From Sphingomonas adhaesiva (GTDB lineage: Bacteria; Pseudomonadota; Alphaproteobacteria; Sphingomonadales; Sphingomonadaceae), in NCBI RefSeq assembly GCF_036946125.1, contig NZ_JAQIJT010000002.1, positions 651,001 through 715,000 of the forward strand: DNA of 64,000 nucleotides, in the 5' to 3' direction. Positions 11,206 through 21,638 of this stretch are shown piece by piece. Numbering within the stretch: the stretch's first letter is position 1; each line of letters starts with the position of its first letter. Both the position numbers and the translations under genes were made by a program. Below the pieces are notes generated by a model, which was given only the letters and a program-made list of their open reading frames with translations, was not told the origin of the DNA and searched no databases.

Positions 11206-11237
11206 ATAAAGAGATAACGATATAAAGATGCCTTTAT
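11206..11237. promoter_or_regulatory. Operator-like palindrome in the metK leader
   Basis: In the 45-nt lnt-metK gap, ATAAAG (11222-11227) - ATGC - CTTTAT (11232-11237) is a perfect 6+6 palindrome. A further ATAAAG lies at 11206-11211. The stretch is strikingly AT-rich for this genome and sits 11-42 nt before the metK start codon. It is a good candidate operator for the ArsR-type methionine-cycle regulator encoded at 12-962 (inference). The gap is short for a SAM-II riboswitch, and I see no pseudoknot of that class. Confidence 0.55.
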
Positions 11238-11240
11238 GTC

Positions 11241-12770
11241 TTATCCCCGGCGGCGGCGCATTGCAATCGCCCCCGCGCACAGCAGCAGTGCGACGATCGC
11301 GGCCATCGCGTTGCCGACGCGGGCGAAGAGCGTCGGCGGGCGGGCGGGGGGCAGCGGCAGGTCGATCGCGCCCGCGCGGTGATGCGGCACGTTGCCCAGC
11401 ACCTCGCCATCCGCGGAGATGACGGAGGTGTTGCTGTTGGGCGTGGCACGGACGATCGGCAGCCCTTCCTCGATCGCGCGCAATTGCGCCTGACGCAGGA
11501 ACTGCGGCGGGCCCCAGGTGCCGAACCACGCCTCGTTCGAGGGGTTGAAGATCATCCGCGGGCGGCGGGCGCGGTCGGTGACATGGCCCGAGAAGATGAT
11601 CTCGTAGCAGACTTGAACGCCGATCGCGCCGAAGCCGGGCAGGTTCAGCGTGCGCGGCCCCGGACCGGGCAGGAAGTCCATGTCGCCGGGCACCAGCCGC
11701 GACAGGCCGAGCGGACGCAGCAGCCAGGGCATCGGCAGATATTCGCCGTAGGGGACCAGATGCGCCTTGTCGTAGCGCCGCAGGATGCGCGCGCGATGGT
11801 CGAGGACGAAGACCGAGTTGGTCGCGGTCGCCACATCGCCCCTGCGATCGAACTGGAGCGCGGTACCCCCGGTCATCAGCAGGTCGCGCGGGCCGAGCAC
11901 CGAGGCCATGCGCGCGCGCGTCGCCCACGGACTGGTGTCGCCATAGACCCAGAGCGGGTAGTCGTCCTCGATGAAGTCGCGGATCACGCCCTCCGGCCAC
12001 AGCACCAGCCGCGGCACCGCGCCGGGGCGGCCCGACAGGCGGACGAGGCGCGCGAGCATCATCGCCTGATCGCTCTCGCCGCGCTGGTCCTGCGGCACGT
12101 CGGGCTGGACCGTAACGACGCGCGGGGCGGTGGTCGCCTGCGACGGCGGCACGTCGAGCGCGCCGCGCACGACCTGCACCAGCAGCAGCGCCACGACCGC
12201 GACCGGCAGCGCCCGGCGGCGGCGGGCGGCGAGCAACAGCGCGCCGGCGAAGAGCACGAACACGCCCGACAGCGCATAGGTGCCGATGTCGCGCGCCAGC
12301 AGCGCCATGTCGTCGAGCGGAAGGCCGAGCCACGCGACCCCGAGCGGGTCCCAGGCATAGCCCGTGAAGACCCAGCTGCGCAGCCATTCGCTCGCGATCC
12401 ACGCCGCGGCGAAGAACAGCACCCACGCGGTGTCGATCCGCGCGCGCCGCACCCGCCACGCAAGCCCCGCGGCGATCATCGGATAGACCGCGAGATACAG
12501 CGCCAGCGCGAACGGCGCGGCATAGCCCAGCACCGGCGGCATCTGATCCTGAAAGGTGAAGGCGTGCTGGATCCAATTGTCGTTGATCGTGAAATGCCCG
12601 ACCCCGAACGCCCAGCCGCGCCACAGCGCCTGGCGCATCGTGGGCGCGGCATGGACCAGTGCCATCCAGAGCGCGAGCGCGGGGAATGCCGCCCACCATG
12701 CGTCGAGCGGCGCGAACGCGCAGGCGACGATCGCGCCGAGGACGAGGGCGATGAGCGCGGGGAATCTCAT
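11241..12770 (-). CDS. lnt: Apolipoprotein N-acyltransferase
   Basis: 509 aa integral inner-membrane enzyme that N-acylates the lipoprotein N-terminal Cys, the last step of lipoprotein maturation. The N-terminal ~210 residues hold about six membrane segments. The periplasmic nitrilase domain follows, with the catalytic triad in LVLWPEGVIRD (Glu), RRYDKAHLVPYGEYLP (Lys) and GVQVCYEIIFSG (Cys). A last TM segment is near the C-terminus. In alphaproteobacteria lnt usually follows corC directly; here about 5.6 kb of other genes and repeats lie between them. Confidence 0.96.
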   Translation of the reverse strand: MRFPALIALVLGAIVACAFAPLDAWWAAFPALALWMALVHAAPTMRQALWRGWAFGVGHFTINDNWIQHAFTFQDQMPPVLGYAAPFALALYLAVYPMIAAGLAWRVRRARIDTAWVLFFAAAWIASEWLRSWVFTGYAWDPLGVAWLGLPLDDMALLARDIGTYALSGVFVLFAGALLLAARRRRALPVAVVALLLVQVVRGALDVPPSQATTAPRVVTVQPDVPQDQRGESDQAMMLARLVRLSGRPGAVPRLVLWPEGVIRDFIEDDYPLWVYGDTSPWATRARMASVLGPRDLLMTGGTALQFDRRGDVATATNSVFVLDHRARILRRYDKAHLVPYGEYLPMPWLLRPLGLSRLVPGDMDFLPGPGPRTLNLPGFGAIGVQVCYEIIFSGHVTDRARRPRMIFNPSNEAWFGTWGPPQFLRQAQLRAIEEGLPIVRATPNSNTSVISADGEVLGNVPHHRAGAIDLPLPPARPPTLFARVGNAMAAIVALLLCAGAIAMRRRRG

Positions 12771-12815
12771 GGGCGGGCGTCCTAGACGATCGGCGGGGGC
12801 GGGGGGAGGGGGCTG

Positions 12816-13060
12816 CGTGGTCCCGGGTCTGACCCTGGGTCCCGCTCCCTTGCCACGGTCGAGAGAAAGCGGGACCCCGGCTCAAGGCGGGACCTTTGCA
12901 AAAGGTTACATCGGGCTCCTGCGCAGGCAGGAGCCCGGAGTTGCAGGTCCCATAAGGCGTTGTTCTGCTTGGCCCTGGGCTTTTGCCTGCGCAGGAGCAC
13001 GGCGTGGGCTCGGGGCCGCTGCACCTGCTTTGCAAAGGCCCCGCTCAAGGCCGGGGTGAC
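12816..13060. repeat. GTCACCCCGG-type palindromic repeat, split by MITE-like copy B
   Basis: Outer parts (12816-12888 and 13043-13060) join into one ~82-bp unit of the family seen intact at 26400-26480 and 39807-39887: ...GGTCCCGCT ... AGCGGGACCCCGG ... CCGGGGTGAC. GCTCAAGGC occurs on both sides of the insert (12880-12888 and 13043-13051), as expected for a target duplication at the centre of the palindrome. The intergenic stretch 12771-13111 holds nothing else. Confidence 0.75.
12889..13042 (+). mobile_element. MITE-like element, copy B (154 bp)
   Basis: Best-preserved copy. The left end GGGACCTTTGCAAAA and the right end TTTGCAAAGGCCCC are inverted repeats with one mismatch. Left arm 12889-12914, hairpin 12915-12934, 44-nt core 12935-12978, hairpin 12979-12998, right arm 12999-13042: the same segment lengths as copy A. 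It is flanked by the 9-bp direct repeat GCTCAAGGC. It has no coding capacity, so mobility would depend on a transposase encoded elsewhere (none in this window). Confidence 0.8.
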
Positions 13061-13111
13061 GGATTAGCGACAGGCTTCCCCTCCGCTGTCGCGGTCGTGT
13101 ATCATGCCCGC

Positions 13112-13546
13112 ATGACACTCAGACCCTTCCACCTCGCCTTTCCCGTCCACGATCTCGCCGCGGCGCGCGCCTTCTACGGGGGCGTGCTGGGCTGCGTGGA
13201 GGGGCGGTCGAGCGATGAATGGATCGACTTCGACTTCGGCGGGCATCAGATCGTCGCGCACCTCGATCCCGCGGCGCAGCCGGTGGCGGTGACCAACGCC
13301 GTCGACGGGCACGACGTGCCGGTGCCGCATTTCGGCATCGTGCTGACCATGCCCGACTGGCACGCGCTGGCGGCGCGGGTGGAGGCGGCGGGCGTCGCGT
13401 TCGGGATCGCGCCGCATATCCGCTTCAAGGGGCAGGCGGGGGAGCAGGCGACGATGTTCTTCCGCGACCCCAGCGGCAACGCGCTGGAGTTCAAGGCGTT
13501 CGCCGACGACGCCCAGCTCTTCGCCACGGGAAGGGACGCCGCATGA
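13112..13546 (+). CDS. VOC-family (glyoxalase/dioxygenase-like) protein
   Basis: 144 aa, one vicinal-oxygen-chelate module pair. It begins with [23 protein letters not shown], a typical first beta-alpha unit with metal-ligand His. It ends with [17 protein letters not shown], the usual last strand with metal-ligand Glu. The reaction is unknown; the resemblance is to glyoxalase or bleomycin-resistance relatives. Its stop overlaps the next ATG (ATGA), pairing it with the PHA-region protein. The start is set by the family N-terminus; no strong ribosome-binding site is visible. Confidence 0.8.
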   Translation: MTLRPFHLAFPVHDLAAARAFYGGVLGCVEGRSSDEWIDFDFGGHQIVAHLDPAAQPVAVTNAVDGHDVPVPHFGIVLTMPDWHALAARVEAAGVAFGIAPHIRFKGQAGEQATMFFRDPSGNALEFKAFADDAQLFATGRDAA

Positions 13547-13845
13547 CGCAACCGATCGAGGTCGACCTGCCGCACCAGCTGGGCGTCGCGGGCGCGCGGC
13601 AGCGGATCGAGGGCGGGTTCGGCAAGCTGGCCGGCTACATCCCCGGCGGGCATGTCAGCGAGCATCGCTGGGAGGGCGACACGCTGCATTTCACGGTCGA
13701 GGGGATGGGGCAGCGGATCGCGGTCGAACTCGCGGTGGCGGAGCGCAACGTGCATGCGACGTTCGTGCTGCCGGGGTTCCTGGGCATGTTCGCGGAACAG
13801 ATCCGCGCGAAGCTGCAGAAGGACGGGCCGAAACTGCTGGAGTGA
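13543..13845 (+). CDS. Polyhydroxyalkanoic acid system (PHA granule region) family protein
   Basis: 100 aa. The pattern [33 protein letters not shown] ... [23 protein letters not shown] matches the small PHA_gran_rgn family found near polyhydroxyalkanoate genes in proteobacteria. The C-terminus has the usual [16 protein letters not shown]. The biochemical role is not established. It overlaps the VOC gene by 4 nt. No PHA synthase or phasin gene is in the window. Confidence 0.75.
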   Translation: MTQPIEVDLPHQLGVAGARQRIEGGFGKLAGYIPGGHVSEHRWEGDTLHFTVEGMGQRIAVELAVAERNVHATFVLPGFLGMFAEQIRAKLQKDGPKLLE

Positions 13846-13868
13846 ACGGCGCGCCCCGACGGCACCTC

Positions 13869-14045
13869 GTCATGCCGGACTTGTTCCGGCATCCAGGGCC
13901 CCGCGCCCCTCACGCCCTGCGTAACGCGGAACCCTGGACCCCGGAACACGTCGAGACCTCTGCGAACGTCGTGGATCGCTCGACAATCTCGCCGGGGAAC
14001 AAGGGACTGAGTTTCGCAGAAGTCTCGAACAGGTCCGGGGTGACG
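13869..14045. repeat. Composite palindromic repeats
   Basis: A GTCATGCCGGACTTGTTCCGG palindrome is followed by CGCGGAACCCTGGACC and then by CCTCTGCGAACG ... CTCGCCGGGGAACAAGG ... TTTCGCAGAAG ... GTCCGGGGTGACG. The second half is of the type seen again at 32400-32582. It fills the space between the convergent PHA-region gene and the sugar dehydrogenase. I see no coding sequence. Confidence 0.6.
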
Positions 14046-14069
14046 TCGTGATGGGGACGGGCAGGCTCC

Positions 14070-15398
14070 TTACCGCCCCGCGCTCACCCGCCAGATCGCG
14101 TTGCCCACGTCGTCCGCCACCAGCAGCCCGCCGGTGCGGTCGGTGACGACCCCGACGGGGCGACCGCGTGCCCGGCCGTCGTCGTCGACGAACCCGGTCA
14201 GCACGTCGACCGGCTTGGCGCCCGCCACCGGCCAGCCCTGCGCCGTGAAGGGAACGTAGACGACCTTGTACCCCGACAGCGGCTTGCGGTTCCACGAGCC
14301 GTGCTCGCCGATGAACGCGCCGCGCGCGAAGCGGTCGCCGAGCTTCGCCTGATCGGCGAAGGTCAGGCCCAGCGCGGCGACGTGCGGGCCCAGCGCATAA
14401 TCGGGGCGCTTCGAATATTGCTGGAGCTGCGGGTTCTTGGGCTCGACGCGCGGGTCGACGTAGCCGCCCCAATAATACCACGGCCAGCCGAAGTGATCGC
14501 CCATCTCGACCGCGGTCAGGTAATCGGGGACGAGGTCGGAGCCGAGCATGTCGCGTTCGTTCGACACGGTCCACAGCCGGTTGCTGCCGGGGACCAGCGC
14601 CATGCCGTTGGGATTGCGGATGCCGGCGGCGAAGACGCGGAACGTCTTTTCCTTGGGATAGACCTGGAGGATCGCGGCGCGGAAGCGTTCGCGCTCGATG
14701 CCGTTCTCGGCGATGTTCGACGACGATCCGACCGAGACGTAGAGCGTGCGCCCGTCCTCCGCCGGAATGACGTTGCGCGCCCAGTGGTTGCCGCCGCCGG
14801 GGAGCTTGACGACCAGCTCGGGCGTGGCGGTGATGCGGGTCTGGCCGTCGGTATAGGGCACGCGGACCAGCGCGTCGGTGTTCGCGATATAGAGCTGCCC
14901 CTGGAACAGCGCCATGCCGTAGGGCGAGTTGAGCCCGGTCATGAACGGGGTCTTCACCTCCGCCACGCCGTCGCCGTTCGCGTCGCGCAGCAGCGTGATG
15001 CGGTTGGCGGAGGGGACGCCCGCGCCGACGCGGCCCATCAGCAGCTTCATCACCCAGCCGGTGATTCCGCCGCCCTCGCGCGGGGGCGAGTTCGTCTCCG
15101 CCACCAGGACGTCGCCGTTGGGCAGGCGGTACAGCCAGCGCGGATGATCGAGCCCGGTGGCGAATGCCGCGACGCGTAAGCCAGCGGCCGGGGTCGGGGT
15201 CTGCCCGGCGGCCCAGCCGACCGGCTTGGCGGTCTTGACCGTGGGCAGCACCTGCTCGCGCGGGGATGAGATGACGGGGCGCTGGCCGGACACATCCGCG
15301 ACGCTGAGGCGCGCCGCATCGGGCCAGGCGAGATAGGCGACCACCGCGACCGCGACGAGGACGATGAGGCCGAGGACGGCGAATAGGTGTCTGCGCAT
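14070..15398 (-). CDS. PQQ-type sugar (glucose/sorbosone) dehydrogenase family protein
   Basis: 442 aa. An N-terminal membrane anchor or signal (MRRHLFAVLGLIVLVAVAVV, residues ~5-24) precedes a six-bladed beta-propeller of the soluble-glucose/L-sorbosone dehydrogenase class. Motifs include ATGLDHPRWLYRLPNGDVLVAE, MTGLNSPYGMAL, GGGNHWARNVI, GIRNPNGMALVPGS, HFGWPWYYWGG, FIGEHGSWNR and RPVGVVTDRTGGLLVADD. It probably acts in the periplasm, oxidising an aldose or related compound with PQQ or another quinone; substrate and cofactor are inferred from the family. MITE-like copy C lies just upstream. Confidence 0.8.
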   Translation of the reverse strand: MRRHLFAVLGLIVLVAVAVVAYLAWPDAARLSVADVSGQRPVISSPREQVLPTVKTAKPVGWAAGQTPTPAAGLRVAAFATGLDHPRWLYRLPNGDVLVAETNSPPREGGGITGWVMKLLMGRVGAGVPSANRITLLRDANGDGVAEVKTPFMTGLNSPYGMALFQGQLYIANTDALVRVPYTDGQTRITATPELVVKLPGGGNHWARNVIPAEDGRTLYVSVGSSSNIAENGIERERFRAAILQVYPKEKTFRVFAAGIRNPNGMALVPGSNRLWTVSNERDMLGSDLVPDYLTAVEMGDHFGWPWYYWGGYVDPRVEPKNPQLQQYSKRPDYALGPHVAALGLTFADQAKLGDRFARGAFIGEHGSWNRKPLSGYKVVYVPFTAQGWPVAGAKPVDVLTGFVDDDGRARGRPVGVVTDRTGGLLVADDVGNAIWRVSAGR

Positions 15399-15479
15399 GG
15401 TAACGATCTAAGGTGCGCGCGAGGGGGCGGCAATGGGGGGACGCCTGAGCACGTTTCCGACAGCGCCACCCTGCTTGGG

Positions 15480-15634
15480 GGGACCTTTGCAAAAATGGCC
15501 ACCGTGCTCCTGCGCAGGCAGGAGCCCCGGGCCCAAGCGGAGCAACGTCTTATGGGACCTGCACCCCTGGGCTCCTGCCTGCGCAGGAGCACGGCGAATG
15601 CGCGGCACCGTACCAGCCGTTTCGAAACGCGGTT
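15480..15634. mobile_element. MITE-like element, copy C (155 bp, core inverted)
   Basis: The left arm 15480-15505 (GGGACCTTTGCAAAAATGG) and right arm 15591-15634 are in the same orientation as in copies A and B, and both hairpins are intact (15506-15525 and 15571-15590). But the core between them (15526-15570) is the reverse complement of the A/B core: TTATGGGACCTGC here against GCAGGTCCCATAAG in B. No target duplication is evident. The rest of the 487-bp gap 15399-15885 holds the katG hairpin; I see no convincing gene. Confidence 0.75.
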
Positions 15635-15812
15635 TTCGGCCTCGCCGGGGAAGGTACGGCGGGATGGGGAGAGATCGGAACGAAAACGCGCCGCTCCCCG
15701 GCGGGGGAACGGCGCGTCCGACACGAAAGGTCGCCGATGTGGGGGGCACACCGACGACCCCCAGCCAGGCAGCACTCGGGCGACCCGAAGGGCATACATG
15801 GCCGGTAACGGA

Positions 15813-15856
15813 GGAAGGGACCGACGGGGCGGCCGTGCCGCCCGACGATCCCTTCC
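15813..15856 (-). terminator. Two-tier hairpin behind katG
   Basis: The outer stem GGAAGGGA (15813-15820) pairs with TCCCTTCC (15849-15856). The inner stem GGGCGGC (15827-15833) pairs with GCCGCCC (15837-15843). It is about 30 nt past the katG stop on the minus strand and lacks a T-run, so it could be a terminator or an mRNA 3'-end protector. Confidence 0.5.
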
Positions 15857-15885
15857 GATTCCTCAGGGGGTTACTACCCCATCAT

Positions 15886-18231
<2,346 letters not shown>

Positions 18232-18244
18232 TTAGAGCCTTCTC

Positions 18245-18340
18245 GTCATGCCGGGCTTGTCCCGGCATCCAGGGTTCCGCGCCCCCCCGACGACCATCGG
18301 CGCGCGGAACCCTGGACCCCGGGACGAGCCCGGGGTGACG
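18245..18340. repeat. GTCATGCCGGG palindromic repeat
   Basis: GTCATGCCGGGCTTGTCCCG and CATCCAGGGTTCCGCGC are mirrored by GCGCGGAACCCTGGACC and CGGGACGAGCCCGGGGTGAC. This makes a long, nearly complete inverted repeat between corC and katG. It is the same family as 9515-9561 and the first half of 13869-14045. The surrounding gap 18109-18366 contains nothing else I can support. Confidence 0.7.
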
Positions 18341-18366
18341 TTCCGTGCGCGGCAGGCGTGGCGAGC

Positions 18367-19278
<912 letters not shown>

Positions 19279-19288
19279 CGCCGCCCGT

Positions 19289-19798
19289 TCAGCCCTCTCT
19301 TATCAGATAGGGGTCCGCGATGCCGAGGTCGGCGAGCGCCGCACGCTCGATCTCCTCCATCGCATCCCCCTCGTCGTCGGTCAGATGGTCGTATCCTAGC
19401 AGATGCAGCACGCCATGCACCACCAGATGCGCGAGATGATCGTCGGTTCCGATCCCGCGCTCGCCGGCCTCCGCCACGCAGACGCCGTGCGCGAGCACGA
19501 TGTCGCCCAGCAGCACCTCGCCATCGTCCGAATTCTGGCTGACGGTGTCGATCAGGTCGCGCTGCACCATGGGGAAGGACAGGACGTTGGTCGCCTTGTC
19601 CTTCGCCCGGTACTGGTGGTTGAGCGTGCGCACCTCCTCGTCCGAGGTCAGCCGCACGCTGATCTCGACATGCGCGCGGGTCGTCAGCAACCCGCCGTAA
19701 GGCGTGTGCGCGATCGCGGCGCGCGCGGCGGCGTTGGCCAGCTCGTCCCAGCGGCCATCGGGCCAGGGCTCTTCACGGGCGAGTTCGATGTGGATCAT
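19289..19798 (-). CDS. ybeY: Endoribonuclease YbeY, 16S rRNA maturation
   Basis: 169 aa. The zinc-binding motif HGVLHLLGYDH (Hx3Hx5H, residues ~130-140) is intact, preceded by LGDIVLAHGVCVAEA and by SVRLTSDEEVRTLNHQYRAKDKATNVLSFPM. It processes the 16S rRNA 3' end and takes part in ribosome quality control. Its ATG overlaps the stop of the upstream vapC by 4 nt (ATGA), an unusual partner: in relatives ybeY directly follows phoH. Confidence 0.95.
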   Translation of the reverse strand: MIHIELAREEPWPDGRWDELANAAARAAIAHTPYGGLLTTRAHVEISVRLTSDEEVRTLNHQYRAKDKATNVLSFPMVQRDLIDTVSQNSDDGEVLLGDIVLAHGVCVAEAGERGIGTDDHLAHLVVHGVLHLLGYDHLTDDEGDAMEEIERAALADLGIADPYLIREG

Positions 19799-20205
19799 GC
19801 GAGCGTGGCGTCCTTCAGATCGGTCTGCGCGAAGTCATCACCCTTGAACAGGATCGTGTCCGCGTGACGGCGCGTGCTGGCGTAGGCGAAGCAGTCGCCC
19901 ATGTTCAGCCCGGCTGGATGTATCCCTTTTCCGAAACGTATGTGGGCGTCGATCGCGACATCCGCGTCGTTCCGATCGATATCGATCAACCCGACATGGG
20001 CATCGCGCAAGAAATCGGCGACCAGGATCCGGGCTTCCTCCATGTCGACCCGGCGCACGCGCGATACCGCTCGTGCCGCCTCCCAGATCGCGATCGGCGA
20101 GGTGAGCCGCGTCGATGCGTTGCCGATCACGTGGCCGAAGGTCGTCGCCTCGGGCTCGCGCCCGATCATGGCGACGATCGCGGAGGCGTCGACGAAGACC
20201 TTCAC
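19795..20205 (-). CDS. vapC: VapC-type PIN-domain ribonuclease toxin
   Basis: 136 aa from a GTG start that overlaps the antitoxin stop (GTGA). PIN acidic residues are visible: D6 (KVFVDASAIV), E42 (PIAIWEAAR), D104 (NMGDCFAYA) and D123 (FKGDDFAQTD), as needed for Mg-dependent RNA cleavage. Longer readings upstream would run back through the antitoxin and are rejected, because VapC proteins begin with the VFVDAS strand. Its own stop overlaps the ybeY ATG. The target RNA is unknown; tRNAs or rRNA are usual for the family. Confidence 0.9.
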   Translation of the reverse strand: MKVFVDASAIVAMIGREPEATTFGHVIGNASTRLTSPIAIWEAARAVSRVRRVDMEEARILVADFLRDAHVGLIDIDRNDADVAIDAHIRFGKGIHPAGLNMGDCFAYASTRRHADTILFKGDDFAQTDLKDATLA

Positions 20206-20492
20206 TCTTCGTCGTTGAGCGTATCGTAGAAGCGCTTGTCCGCTTCCAGGCCGGTCGGGAGCGGGAGCGGGTGCTCGCGCCAATAACGCTGCAACCAATC
20301 CGGAGCGGGCGTGGCGAGCGAATGGCGACGGGCATAATCCTCGACCGCGCGGGCGACGATCTCGTGCATGGCGGTTCCCCGCTCGTCCGCCAGCCGAGCG
20401 ATCGCGCGCACGACCTCCTCGTCTTCGATGAGGAAAGGCGCGGACAGCGCCTGCCGCTCGCCGCGGCTCAAAGGCGAAGGGGGTGCGTTCAT
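20202..20492 (-). CDS. vapB: VapB-type (Rv0623-like) antitoxin
   Basis: 96 aa. The central part FLIEDEEVVRAIARLADERGTAMHEIVARAVEDYARRHS resembles the ribbon-helix-helix region of Rv0623-type VapB antitoxins: a strand, then two helices. The C-terminal ~30 residues (RYWREHPLPLPTGLEADKRFYDTLNDEE) are the likely toxin-wrapping tail. The ATG at 20492 lies one base after the phoH stop (TGA-G-ATG). No separate promoter region exists upstream, so expression must come from the phoH transcript or from a promoter inside phoH. Antitoxin autoregulation by DNA binding is therefore an open question here. Confidence 0.82.
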   Translation of the reverse strand: MNAPPSPLSRGERQALSAPFLIEDEEVVRAIARLADERGTAMHEIVARAVEDYARRHSLATPAPDWLQRYWREHPLPLPTGLEADKRFYDTLNDEE

Positions 20493-20493
20493 C

Positions 20494-21492
20494 TCAACCG
20501 TCCGCTCCCTCATACGCCTCCACGATGCGGCCGACAATCGGGTGACGGACGACGTCGGCGGCGGTGAAGCGGCAGAGCGAGATGCCCTCCACCCCCTCCA
20601 GCCGGATCGTGGCGTCGGCCAGGCCGCTCGCCGCGACGCCGCCGGGAAGGTCGGTCTGGTTGGGATCGCCGCAGATCACCATGCGGCTGTTCTGGCCGAA
20701 GCGGGTCAGGAACATCTTCATCTGCGCCGGGGTGGTGTTCTGCGCCTCGTCCAGGATCACGAAGGCGTCCGCCAGCGTGCGCCCGCGCATGAACGCGATC
20801 GGCGCGATCTCGATCTCGCCCGACGCGATGCGGCGCTCGACCTGTTCGGCGGGCAGGCAATCGTACAGCGCGTCGTAGAGCGGGCGCAGGTACGGATCGA
20901 CCTTCTCCTTCATGTCGCCGGGCAGGAAGCCGAGCCGCTCGCCCGCCTCCACCGCGGGACGCGACAGGATAAGCCGCTGGACGCTGCCGGTGATGAGCTG
21001 CGCCACCGCCTGCGCGACCGCGATATAGGTCTTGCCCGTGCCCGCCGGGCCGAGCGCGAAGATCATGTCGTGCGTGGTCAGCTCACGCATGTAATGCGCC
21101 TGTGCTGGGGTGCGCGGGACGATCGTCTTCTTGCGGGTGCGGATCATCACCGAGGGCGCGGGCGCACGCTCGGTCGAGATGATGCCGTCCAGCACCGGCT
21201 CGGACGCCATCGCGATCGAGGCGTCGACCAGCCCGCCGTCGACCTCCTCGCCGCGCTGGATCCGCGCGTACAGGTCGTGGAGCACGTCGCGCGCCAGCGC
21301 CACCTGCTCCGCGGTACCCTCCAGCCCGACACGGTTGCCGCGCGCGGTGATATAGACGCCGAGCCGGTTTTCGAGCGCCACGAGGTTGCGGTCGTATTGC
21401 CCGAACAGCTGCGCCAGCAACTGGGGACGGTCGAACAGCAGTTCGGTGCGCGAACGCTCGCCCGACTGGGCGGGAACGGGTTTACGGCTCAT
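20494..21492 (-). CDS. phoH: PhoH-like ATPase
   Basis: 332 aa. Walker A is FALGPAGTGKTYIAVAQAVAQL and Walker B is DAFVILDEAQNTTPAQMKMFLTRFG, both with the strong PhoH signature; CGDPNQTDLP follows. The N-terminal ~100 residues hold the KH-like region (LAQLFGQYDRNLVALENRLGVYITARGNRV). It is a cytoplasmic RNA-associated ATPase, coupled to YbeY in ribosome/RNA metabolism. The start MSRKPVPAQSG was chosen because the longer frame runs antisense through the neighbouring regulator. In this genome vapBC is inserted between it and ybeY. Confidence 0.93.
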   Translation of the reverse strand: MSRKPVPAQSGERSRTELLFDRPQLLAQLFGQYDRNLVALENRLGVYITARGNRVGLEGTAEQVALARDVLHDLYARIQRGEEVDGGLVDASIAMASEPVLDGIISTERAPAPSVMIRTRKKTIVPRTPAQAHYMRELTTHDMIFALGPAGTGKTYIAVAQAVAQLITGSVQRLILSRPAVEAGERLGFLPGDMKEKVDPYLRPLYDALYDCLPAEQVERRIASGEIEIAPIAFMRGRTLADAFVILDEAQNTTPAQMKMFLTRFGQNSRMVICGDPNQTDLPGGVAASGLADATIRLEGVEGISLCRFTAADVVRHPIVGRIVEAYEGADG

Positions 21493-21638
21493 GCAGCTCC
21501 TGTGCGGGGAAGGGACGCGGACGGCTCGCGGCACCCGCAGGTGCGATGTGGGGGCGAGTCGGGGCGACGCAATGGCATCGCCGGCGAATGTGGCAGCGCG
21601 ACGCCCCAGCGAACAGCGAAAAGTCGCGGCCGGCGCCC

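Noticed and set aside
11196..11240. SAM riboswitch before metK
   Set aside because: The gap is only 45 nt and I cannot fold a SAM-II, SAM-IV or SAM/SAH-type pseudoknot. The palindrome fits a protein operator better.
12556..13059. Open frames through MITE-like copies (also near 9539-9781 and 15387-15923) reading LLRRQEP... and ...CAGAR
   Set aside because: They translate the dispersed element itself and its palindromes. The frame differs between copies and there is no ribosome-binding site.
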